A stretch of 64,000 nt of DNA from Lepiota brunneoincarnata. Its lineage: Eukaryota > Basidiomycota > Agaricomycetes > Agaricales > Agaricaceae. Made by a program: the position numbers and the translations under genes. Every line of letters begins with the position of its first letter. The first letter of the stretch is position 1. The stretch is taken from positions 1-64,000 of the forward strand of contig JAEBUN010000058.1 of NCBI GenBank assembly GCA_023014365.1, written 5' to 3'. The notes under the pieces are model-generated. The model ran no database searches, had not been told where the DNA came from, and saw nothing but the letters and a program-made list of their open reading frames with translations. This document shows, piece by piece, positions 54,615-64,000 of the stretch.

Positions 54615-56677
54615 ATGGCCTCACAGACCCCGGTTTTCGTCATGAGTAAGTGCAACTACGGATATCGCAAGCGTAAGCTGATCTTTATCGGTAGACACGG
54701 CGCCCGAGCGCCAATCTGGGCGCAAGGCGCAGGTCTCGAATATCACGGCTGCCAAGGTCAGCGATCTGCGTTTTCAGCTCTATCGCCCGCCTTTCTAACA
54801 ACAAAAAGACTGTAGCAGATGTGATCCGGACATGCCTTGGGCCAAAAGCCATGCTGAAGATGATTCTGGATCCGATGGGTGGTATCCTGTAGGTTACCAA
54901 AACCTAGGTGCCGATTGCATAATGACCGGGAATTCTAGACTCACAAACGACGGGAACGCCATTCTACGGGAAATCGATGTCGCACATCCCGCCGCGAAGA
55001 ATATGATTGAACTTTCACGAACACAGGACGAGGAGTGTGGTGATGGAACAACGAGCGTGATTATTCTTGGTGCGTTCTTGGCGCATTAGCACGAACTTCT
55101 CGTTCACAAATTCCTAGCTGGGGAGATTCTCGCTCAGTCACTATCACAGCTTGAACGCGACATCCATCCCGTCGTCATCATCTCCGCGTACAATAAGGCC
55201 CTCAAAGAAGCACTCAAAATTGTCAACCAGATATCGATTCCCATCGATGTCAATGACGACGAGCAAATGCTCAAGCTCATTAAGACCTCCATCGGGACTA
55301 AATTCGTCGTCCGGTGGTCGGATCTCATGTGCAAACTTGCCCTGCGAGCAGTGAGAACAGTCGCTCAGGAGGATGGAGCTATCAAGACAGTGGATATCAA
55401 GCGATATGCACGAGTAGAAAAGATTCCCGGTGGAGAGATTGAGCAGAGTCGTGTTCTTGATGGCGTTATGCTTAACAAAGACATTACACATCCTAACATG
55501 CGACGTCGAATCAGGAATCCCCGTATCATCCTTCTTGACTGTCCACTCGAGTACAAGAAAGGAGAATCCCAAACGAACATGGAGTTCTCCAAAGACACAG
55601 ATTGGGAGAGGGCTCAGGTCATTGAAGAAGAACAAGTGAAGACGCTATGTTACAAGCTTCTCGAGTTCAAGCCCGACCTCATTTTCACCGAGAAAGGAAT
55701 TTCCGGCATGTCTTCAGCTTCTATCATTCCTTTCATATTAGCTAACTTGTCCCAAGACCTGGCTCAACACGTATTTGTACAACATAACGTGACCTCGATC
55801 CGTCGAGTTCGCAAATCAGATAACAACCGCATTGCCCTTGCTGTCGGTGCAACAATCGTCAATCGGGTAGAAGATCTACGTGAAACCGATGTAGGAACAA
55901 AATGTGGTCTGTTCGATATCGAAAAAATTGGCGATGAGTATGTCGTTCGAGCGAATGTCCGCGATATCCTAATTTTAACCTTGTCTAGATATTTTACTTT
56001 CCTTACGGAATGCAAGACACCAAAAGCCTGCACAATTCTCCTTCGTGGTCCCTCCAAGGATATTCTCAATGAGATCGAGCGCAACCTCGCCGACGCCATG
56101 TCCGTTGCACGAAATGTAGTCTTCGATCCGACGCTCGCACCTGGGGGCGGCGCGACTGAAATGGCCATCAGCGTTGGTCTACACGCTAAAGCGCGGACTG
56201 TTATCGGTGTGGAGGGGTGGCCATATAGGGCCGTGGCGGACGCAATGGAAGTAATTCCAAGGACACTTGTACAGAACAGCGGAGGCAATGTAATCAGGGT
56301 CTTGACTGAACTCAGGGTGAGTCCCACACTTGAACACGACCGCTGAGCTTCGAACTCAGTCCACATAACCACAGGCTAAGCACGCGAACGGGGAGAACTC
56401 ATGGGGTGTAAACGGGGATACTGGTAAGATTATGGATATGAAAGAGTACGGACTCTACGAGTCGGCAAGTGTGAAGATCCAGACGCTGAAAACTGCTATC
56501 GAGGTGGGTACATCCTTTTCGTGTGTTAATCACATCACCTCATCGATCACATGCCAGGCCGCCCGTATGCTTCTTCGCGTGGATGATGTCGTACAGGCTG
56601 TGCGCAAGGACCGCGAGCAAGGTGGTGGCGGACTGGAACAGGGCGGCGCAGGAGCTGAGGAGATGATGGAGCAGTGA
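54615..56677 (+). CDS. CCT3: T-complex protein 1 subunit gamma (CCT3)
   Basis: Subunit of the cytosolic chaperonin TRiC/CCT that folds actin and tubulin. ATG 54615 ([11 protein letters not shown]), then [59 protein letters not shown] (nucleotide-binding GDGTT), [20 protein letters not shown] apical segments, VPGGG-like [20 protein letters not shown], and [20 protein letters not shown], finishing in a Gly/Glu/Gln tail at 56677. Introns include two of 51 nt (55706-55756 with a GC donor; another starting at GTATGT within the GDE-YFTFL region), both multiples of three and open in frame. Without removing them, the protein would carry two 17-residue insertions. It appears intact. Confidence 0.95.
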
Positions 56678-57085
56678 GCTGACGTTGGGTAGAATAAAAT
56701 ATACTAGGATAGCGATTTTGCTCGTGGCCCACACCGCGATTTGGCTTATGCTGTCGGCGCTGATACGGTCCAGTGGTCTCACAATCTTTGTGATGTTGAT
56801 TTAAGCGCCAACAAAGATGCCGGAAGCACAGGTTCGTCTGAACTCGTGTTTTCTCGCTGTTCTTACAACCACCATCCCCATGCCTTTGATACAACTCAAG
56901 TCGTGGATTTTGCGCGACTGGAAGAGTTCTAAACGATCTAGTATATGCACGATAAATCAAGAAATCGAGACGCCCAAAAAAATTGGTGATTTTTCCGTGA
57001 ATAGGTGAGAGAATTTTCTAACTTAACCCCAAAACCGCGCACAGATATTCCGCCTGGCTCCTTCTATCGAGCGAGAAATTTTGTA
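56678..57085. other. Short intergenic region; possible earlier exon of the NACHT gene
   Basis: The 57040-57085 segment is in frame with the NACHT start and encodes IPPGSFYRARNFV after an acceptor-like GCGCACAG. The true N terminus may therefore lie in an upstream exon that I could not place. No ATG joins it cleanly. Confidence 0.4.
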
Positions 57086-59008
57086 ATGAATAACCCGACT
57101 ATGATCAACAACCATACCGTGACGATCCGAAACTCCGACTTGGGCGAAACAGGTGTGTCTTATGGGGACTCTTAGACCAACCGACATTAATCCTACACTC
57201 AGTTCTTGATGTACTGTCTCAACATGTAACCCCAGGAGTGGAAATGGACTCGTCTGCTCGCCACCCCCCACCTCGATGTTGCCTAGGCACTCGCAAACGA
57301 CTCTCACACGATATTCAGACTTGGCTGACTAATGATGGGCGCCAATGTGCTATGCTCTGGCTCTATGGCCCTGCTGGGGTCGGAAAATCGGCTGTCGCCC
57401 AAACAATTGCCGAATACTGTAACGATAACGGTATATTGGGTGCCGCAATTTTCTTCTCAAGACCCCACAAGAGAAATAATCCGTCCCGCGTTTTCGTCAC
57501 AGTCGCATATCAGCTCGCTGTTCGGCATCCCAAGTACAAAAGGCTTGTTGGGAAGGCGTTGGCTGATGAACCGAGGCTTCTGGAGAAGACCCTTCACAGA
57601 CAATTCACAAAATTGATTGTTGAGCCGCTCTCCAAATTGACCCTGGAACGCAAGATACTCATCATTTTGGATGGGTTAGATGAGTGCGAGGGGGAGGGTG
57701 CGCAGTGCGACATCGCCGAGATGATCAACAAGTCTATTGGCCCCACGATGTCTTTGCCCGTTCTATGGATGATATGCAGCCGGCCGGAACCACATCTAAA
57801 GCGTCTGCTGGCGCAATCAGACTTCGAAATTCAATGTTGGAGGGAGGAATTACCCATTGACTCGGAGGAATCCCGAAGGGACGTTGCTCTGTATATTCGG
57901 GAGGGGTTCAAGAGGATATACGCCAAACCTAGGGGCGCCGATGGCGCTGATGTCGATGGAATTTGGCCTGGGCAACAAATCCTTTCCATGATCATTCGTG
58001 CTTCGTCAGGCCTTTTCGCGTTTGCTTCAACTGTCCTCAGGTTCATAGGAGACCCACGACATCCGGACTATGAAACCCAGCTGAAGTATATAATCGACGT
58101 TCTCACCCCACCCCATGCTGTCGGCCCTCAAAACCCCTTGTACGCACTTGACCTCCTGTACACACAAATTCTCTCCGACATTCCCGCCGATATATTGCCT
58201 GTCTCCCTCAATATTCTCCATTTTTTGTGTTACTTGACCAAGTCCGAATGGAAAGCCGCCAACCCAAGAGCCCATCCTGCACAGGTCACCTCGAACTACC
58301 TAGGCCTAAGCCGTAGTGCCTTTTACGGCGCTCTTGACAAACTTCATTCTGTGCTTTCCGTGCCCCTACCCGACGAGGCGCAATATATGTCTCTCCGGTT
58401 TTTACATGCCTCGTTCCCAGATTATCTTACCGATAAGGCTCGTTCCGGGCCATTTTTTTGTGATAAAGGTCGAACTGCCACTTGGAGTGTTGGGCGTTCT
58501 TTGCGGATCCTAAGCTCAGATCTGGCTATTGCCACCATTCCTATGGCCACCCTTGCCCATTTTTCTTGTAAATCACACCCGCTGCAATATATCTTGCCCC
58601 ACCTTCCCTGGCCCGCTTATCCGCTCTCCCGTAACATCATCCTCGGCATCGAGGTTGTGGAGGAGGCACAGGATCACCTCATTATGGCGATCGATGTTGG
58701 GGCTTTGGACGACCATTCGATCCACGAAGCACTTCGCAGCTTCAACTTTAATTCTTGGGCGTTCACTTCAAGATCCCTTTCCGATGTATTTTTTCTTGGT
58801 CTTTTCCTGTTGGTATGTGCTGCTCCCCCTTTTCCCATACCCAGTTCTCAACCCGTGAACGCTGGGGAGACAGATGCAACGCAACTACGGGAGTGAGCTT
58901 GTACGCGCGGAGCGATTATATGACACAGACGACAAACTCATCGGTGTTGTGGACGAGATTGCTAGGGGAACAGTACCATATGTTGAGCTTTTAATCACCT
59001 ACTACTGA
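57086..59008 (+). CDS. NACHT-domain NTPase (short NLR-like protein)
   Basis: Three exons: 57086-57152, 57203-58812 and 58874-59008 (603 residues). Introns are 57153-57202 and 58813-58873. The N terminus (MNNPTMINNHTVTIRNSDLG) precedes HPPPRCCLGTRKRLSHDI, Walker A LYGPAGVGKSAVAQ, Walker B KILIILDGLDECEG, and a sensor region (PVLWMICSRPEPHLKRLL). Helical segments continue to a C terminus ending EIARGTVPYVELLITYY. In fungi, NACHT proteins are NLR-like signal transducers in heterokaryon incompatibility and self/non-self recognition. No WD40, ankyrin or TPR repeats follow, which leaves only a NACHT and a helical region, a short form. The catalytic motifs look intact. An earlier exon carrying GSFYRARNF is likely. 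Confidence 0.88.
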
Positions 59009-60083
59009 GGGCTCGGTGAATAACCCACGTTTCTAGGATTTCGGGGGTTACCCAACCGGGTGGGCTCGAGCACATTTCAGGTGAGCACTGTTTCATCATG
59101 ACCTGGACTTTCACGGCTTCCTAACATGCCCGACTCCTTACGATGCAGAGCCGAAGGAGAGTACGTCATTTTCTGAATATCCTTCTCACCCTTGCACTGA
59201 CGACAACGTGCTTGGTGGGGCAGATATTTTTTTGTGGGAAATGGCCTAAACACTGTTTTAGTCCTCCTGCGGCACGGTATGAGCTTGCACTCAATTCATA
59301 CCCCCGCCCAGATCTGGCCCCACATTTTTCTTGATCCACATATGATTTAGCAATATGATTCAACCACGGATGACTGATATCTTCTAGATTTCATGTACAA
59401 TGATACCAAATAGGATGTTATATTTTGCCGGATGTCACATAATCAAAGGACCTGGTTCCTAGTACCCCTTGAACTGCAATCGATACACAAACCCCCTCGA
59501 AGGTAGTGCGGAATGACTTCGTTACATGACACGAGTTCTGACACAATCACCTCTGATGCGTGAGGGAGGCACCCGACTATCCTGATCCAACCAAGGTAGT
59601 CCCGGTTTGGTAATAGCAACGGTTTCCTCTCGAGGTGCATAAACTGGAGCTCTATCGACCATGTCTATGGGCAGCCACATTCCACGGCTGGCTTCCCTTA
59701 TTTTCGCACGCCAGCCGTACGTATTTGTCCAGACCAAACCCATGGGTGTGGGACTGTGAAGTCGGATTATCTCGGAGGACCATAGGAATGGTTAAGAGTA
59801 GTGCCGAGATTGATCGATGGACCCTAGGGAAAGGGTCTGATGATACAGTGATCAATAAAAATAGTGACGCATAACATGGCATGGATCACACTATGATGCA
59901 TTATTGTCCCAACTTCGAATCCTTGGCGCTCCTCGACTGCTTCAATGATTGGCAGGAAGGGATCAGCAGAAACAAAAATATATATGTTGTGACCCAAATT
60001 TACACACGGGCGAGAACTATCACCACAAAAGATTCACATTTTATTTAATTGAATATATAGAAGCCCTGAACAGAGTCGGCCGA
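59009..60083. other. Intergenic, no supported gene
   Basis: Contains a short open frame at 59143-59334 with a hydrophobic stretch, but nothing recognisable. The remainder is sparse sequence on the 3' side of the laccase-like gene. Confidence 0.45.
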
Positions 60084-62326
60084 TCACTGTTGATCAGCTG
60101 GGAGAGCATCATAGCTGTAGATCATCATCCTCGTCAGTAACTAATTAGCAAAGAATATGCTCGCGGACACCTACATGGGGCAGAGACGTTGCCATTCAGC
60201 GTTGGGGTGGACGTTCTTCCTTGTGGCAGCGGGGTCAACCATCTGGACTGTGGCGAGACCCGCAAACTTGTGCCAGAAGATATGGCAGTGGAATTCCCAT
60301 GGGCCTAGTCAGAGGCAGAATCATGTTCGGCTTACAACTCTTGTATCAAGCAGGAGGGAGGACTCACCGGTCTTGTCGGTCCTGAAGCGGATGGTGGTAC
60401 CAGTGCCTCCGACACCGACGGTCTGGCAATAATTAAGTTTGAAGCTCTGGAATGTAGCTAGGAGGGTTTACGTACATCACGAGAGATTGGGTTGACGGTG
60501 TTGGTATTATTGGAGCTCATAGACTTAATGACTTGAACTTTCATCTAGTGAGATAAAGCTAATCAACAATCCACTCTTGAGCAAAAGACGAAGAATCCTA
60601 TCACTTACGCCGTGCATGTGAAGTGGGTGAGCGTCATCATCATCGGTGGGCGGGAACGTGATTTCTACTGTCTTGCCTGCCGGGAGGACGAACGTGTTCT
60701 CAGTAGTGTTGAAGGTGTTAGCGCCGGCGAGGACTTGGTTGAGAGTGGGAACCTTGGGCGCGACATAGGAAACGCCGTTAATGTTCCATTGTGCCTTGCC
60801 AGCCGTCTGTCAAGATGCCTTAGTATCCATCAGATATGTTAGTCCTAATCATACGTACGACGACGAGATCTAAGCTGATGCGGACATCAGGTTCCTCGAC
60901 CTTGGTGGGGACGAGGGGGCGGAGATCAGCCTCAATAAGAGCGCCAGTGTCAGGACCGAGGGTCATAGGCGTAGTCGGGTCAGCTCTGGGAGCGCCCGCA
61001 TAGCGGAAGACAGCACGCGCCAAGGTGGCGTTCTCTGCATTCTGTTTAGAACCAATGTCCTGACGCTGGACGAGGAAAACTCACGGTTAGGGTTGCGGGC
61101 GGGGTCACCGCCGACGTAGGGAGCGTTGAACCAATAGTTGGCAACCGGCTGGTTGGCATTGACCTACAAAGAATACCATTTCGTTACACCCTGGTAACCC
61201 AAAGAGGCAGCCACAACACGTACAACGACATCGTAACGCTGGCCAGCGAGCATCTCAATCTTCTGGACGGTGTGGGGGACAACATTCCCACCATCAGCGG
61301 CAATGATCGCTACACGCGTCTGCATTAGCACCATAGAAAGTCTGCAACCAGCTTGATCGTAACTCACTGAGATCGTGGTTATCAAGAGAGACGGTGAAGA
61401 CGTTACGAGCGGACTCGTTGATAATACGGAATCGGTAGCGTTTGCCCTTGACAACATTGATGACAGGCCAAGGAACTGCAGGTCCACCATTGAAACGACC
61501 GACACCGTTGACGGTGCCAGAGTCGGAGACTGGGATGATACCAGTTGCAACGTAGCTGTCGAGCAGAGGCGGGGTGGGAATGTGCCACCAATCACCTACT
61601 TGAATGATCTGCCGGAGTACGTGTTTGAGTTGGAGTACATCTTCAAGTGTGTACAACTTACGGTGTTGACGTCGTCGACGTCATACAAGCGCCTCTGGGG
61701 GTCAAGAGGGTCATAGATGATGAGCGGTCCACGGAATCCCTATCTGGTGTGTCGGAAAATGCGTCCTCGTCAGACTGCTGTTGATACTTACATCGAGGTA
61801 TTGTACGCCCAGCTCGGAGTGGTACCAGTAAGTACCGGTCTGATCGCCAAGAGGAACCTCATAGACGAAGGAGTTGGATGGGGCGATGGGGCAAGCTTCG
61901 ATGAAGGGTTCGCCCTCCATGAACACGTTGGCGCTGCTAAAGAAGATACCATCGAGGTTAAGGGCCGTAGAACGCCGCATAGTGGGGTCGGTCTACATTA
62001 CATTCAGACATGAGTGATCCCCTTCGTTCAATGAAATCCTCTAAAAATGCTCACCAGACGGTTGTTGACGGTGACCCGAAGGGTCTGGCCCTTGGTGACC
62101 AAGATCGGTGGGTTAGGATACACACCACCTGCAGTGACAGTGCCTAGAATCCTTCTGCTCAGTACCTGTGATGGTTAGAGTGGAATGAAAGAGAAGACAT
62201 ACTCCTGCTGAAACCATCAGCGGAGATCTTTGCGTTTACAACGTTCATGGTGACCGATTTAACGGACTCGACCGTCGCGCCGACGGCCGCCTGAACGAGG
62301 GCGAGAAGAAGAAGATAGCTTTGCAT
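60084..62326 (-). CDS. Laccase-like multicopper oxidase with altered copper sites
   Basis: ATG 62326 with signal peptide (MQSYLLLLALVQAAVG). About ten introns restore a full three-cupredoxin laccase layout: GVYPNPPILVTKGQTLRVTV, TGTYWYHSELGVQYLDG, VKGKRYRFRIINESARNVF, AAGGNVVP-type AADGGNVVP, HPLHMHG, and GPWEFHCHIFWHKFAGLATV. The last intron (60115-60174, 60 nt) adds YDALPADQQ, so the stop is at 60084. Canonical laccases have HWHG and HSH in the first domain. Here these read NLDG (STALNLDGIFFSS) and HSE, and the usual cysteine after GTQY is Leu. The two C-terminal copper motifs are intact. The frame and introns are clean, so it is expressed-looking but probably cannot build a normal trinuclear copper cluster. 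The N-glycosylated secreted form is inferred. Confidence 0.92.
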
Positions 62327-64000
62327 TGCGGACTGCCGATAGACCAATAGACTCTTGAGGCTCGATCGATGGGTGCAACCGATGCGAGGAAATCCCAGCG
62401 TTATCCCATCGGTTTTATACCCTCCTTGATGCCTGTGTAACAGTCTAGATCCGGTCGTATCTGACTTGAAAAAGATCTGCGAGTGGGCCAGAAACTCATG
62501 AGACACAGGAGAAAGAGGCCTTTGCCATCTTCGGGTGAATTTTCGATAGCATGTAGTGTTAGTGATGACCGGTATGGAAGTAAATTCCTCGAGCGCGGGT
62601 CTTGTCGAATACACGGGTAACAGGTCTATGAGGATATCAGACGTCCGGTATTGGTTCCTTTGAGCTGGGAACGATGGATGAGATTTGTCGACGACACGGC
62701 CGAATAGCGAATAGAAAATGTTCTGGGAGTGCTGTGGATGAGGGACAAGCGAGGGACCAGGGACGGATCATGCGCCCGCAAACTTTGTGTAAATGGAAGT
62801 TTCCTGAGCACTCCACAGTCCATACACTGGTCATTTCCAACCACGACCACGAGGAGGTGCGTGTTAAAAGATGTGTGGGTTCACAACTGGAAAAATTCTG
62901 ATATCGGTCCCGATAGTGGAGTAATACAGTGCTGTGTGCGTACAGGTCGAGAGCTTTGGGTACGAGTGCGTGAAAAAAAAGTTAAAAGGGATGGTGTTCA
63001 TTGGTGATTGCAGACACGTTGTCCAAATCGTTCGTGGTGGTGGGAAACGTGTTCAGGATACTGACGCTGTTGTCATTGAGCCACTTCTCTATTCCATGAT
63101 GAGATGTGTGTAAAAAAACAAAAAAATGTCAGAATAACGATGATGCGCAGCACAGAAGAAATATCCAGTTTTACTAGGGGGAAGCGGCCGAAAGCTAACA
63201 TTAGCATGAGTTATTCGCAGGCGTACTAAATTAGGCTTACGGAAGGTAAGGTCGTGGGACAGTTGACGGAGGCGTTTTTCGTGGTTATTCGACGTCGGAA
63301 TCAAACTCTTGGTAAAGGGATTGTCACTCAGCGAAAGGGTGGGGTGGAATCGGTGTCGGACAGGTCATCATATCATCACGAACTTTTGTTTTAAGGTTTA
63401 ACTAGGAGACCAACCCTTTGGCTATGTTTCCACCGCACCGGGGCCCACTACAAGAGGCCATGGGTATGCCAAGTCACCCATTGAACTGGCACCCCCATAA
63501 AAGGAGTTCTGCCTACGCTCAGGAGGACATTGAGCATCCCACGTAGTGTTGATGGCATGAAATTGGCTCACATAGTCAAGACCCAGAGTGACTGCTCCCG
63601 ATAGTTGCCTGGGGAAAAAAGAAGCCGAGAGTGAAGAATCGTGTGAGGAAGATAGAGGTGTGGGAGAGATTTGGGCCGGATTTGACAGTACAACGCTGAT
63701 GGACTCAGAGCACGATAGGTTTTGACAAATCCAGGCGCGAGGTAAGGTCGGCGGCAAAACAACACAACAGCCTCCCATGTATGTATCGGGTTTCACGCGG
63801 GGAAGGACTAAACTCGGTCAGGAGTCCGAAACGAGGGCTTACATGGGAAGGGAGAGGATGATAAGCCTTGTATTGACGGAGATGTCGGAAACAAGGCAAG
63901 GTGACAAGTAGAGTAAGTGAAGAGGAAATAGTCGATGTGTGAAGCAAGTAGGGTAAATAGCCGCATTACAAGCTGTGTAACGTACGTCGCGTGGTTATTA
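62327..64000. other. No supported gene; upstream of the laccase-like gene
   Basis: Minus-strand open frames (63422-63796, 63705-63947) show no recognisable domain. GTAAAAAAAC and similar poly-A/T tracts occur near 63110. A start-like ATG on the minus strand near 63950 opens a hydrophobic stretch (MRLFTLLASHIDYF), but the frame soon ends. Confidence 0.4.

Noticed and set aside
63422..63796. 124-codon minus-strand ORF near the right edge
   Set aside because: Some segments look protein-like (LGLDYVSQF), but no domain, consistent exon structure or start could be supported.
1..64000. tRNA, rRNA or CRISPR features
   Set aside because: I found no convincing tRNA T-loop/acceptor pairing, no rRNA-like sequence and no spaced direct-repeat array. 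CRISPR would not be expected in a fungus.

Overview
The window is eukaryotic and almost certainly from an agaricomycete basidiomycete. The genes carry many short introns (about 50-60 nt, GT-AG with a few GC-AG). The families seen include a FunK1 fungal kinase, a DUF6534-type 7-TM protein, a short NACHT NTPase, a tetraspanin, BTB and F-box proteins, a laccase-type multicopper oxidase and a proteinase-K-like subtilisin. Cantharellales (Rhizoctonia/Ceratobasidium type) would fit, but that is inference. The left end is subtelomeric: copies of a repeat separated by degenerate CCCTAA runs occupy the first 3 kb, although no clean telomere array is present.

Layout. 1-3040: four subtelomeric repeat units and one spacer. 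3.1-9.0 kb: decaying genes (a FunK1 kinase with an in-frame stop and a frameshift, a second FunK1 fragment, a membrane protein broken by a 4-bp duplication). 11.5-19.2 kb: a coiled-coil/Tyr-Pro-rich protein, a multi-pass membrane protein, a dead copy of a peroxiredoxin-like gene, and REV1. 19.8-23.3 kb: a secreted subtilisin and a tetraspanin. 23.3-28.4 kb: a gene-poor stretch with a solo LTR and a 1.42-kb block without any CpG. 28.6-36.3 kb: a small secreted cysteine-rich protein with a 1-nt frame break, the intact peroxiredoxin-like gene, a Pro-rich relic, a 641-bp TA-flanked inverted-repeat element, and an Asn/Pro-rich protein. 37-49.3 kb: two tandem BTB paralogues, DSK2, an orphan ORF, ISWI and an F-box protein. 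51.8-62.3 kb: a DUF6534 membrane protein, CCT3, a NACHT protein and a laccase-like protein. 62.3-64.0 kb shows no supported gene.

How they fit together. The core genes (REV1 translesion synthesis, ISWI chromatin remodelling, DSK2 proteasome shuttling, CCT3 chaperonin) are intact. They alternate with fast-evolving families typical of fungal environmental response, self/non-self recognition and secretion. Decay (stops, frameshifts, CpG loss) is strongest near the telomere and around transposon remnants. There are no operons. Neighbouring genes look independent, apart from the tandem BTB pair and small paralogue sets dispersed in the window.

Most interesting: a laccase-fold gene with intact introns and frame but several trinuclear-copper ligands replaced; a short Phe/Ala/Phe N-terminal motif shared by the NACHT protein and two unrelated low-complexity proteins; a complete CpG desert; and splice-like signals conserved between subtelomeric repeat units.
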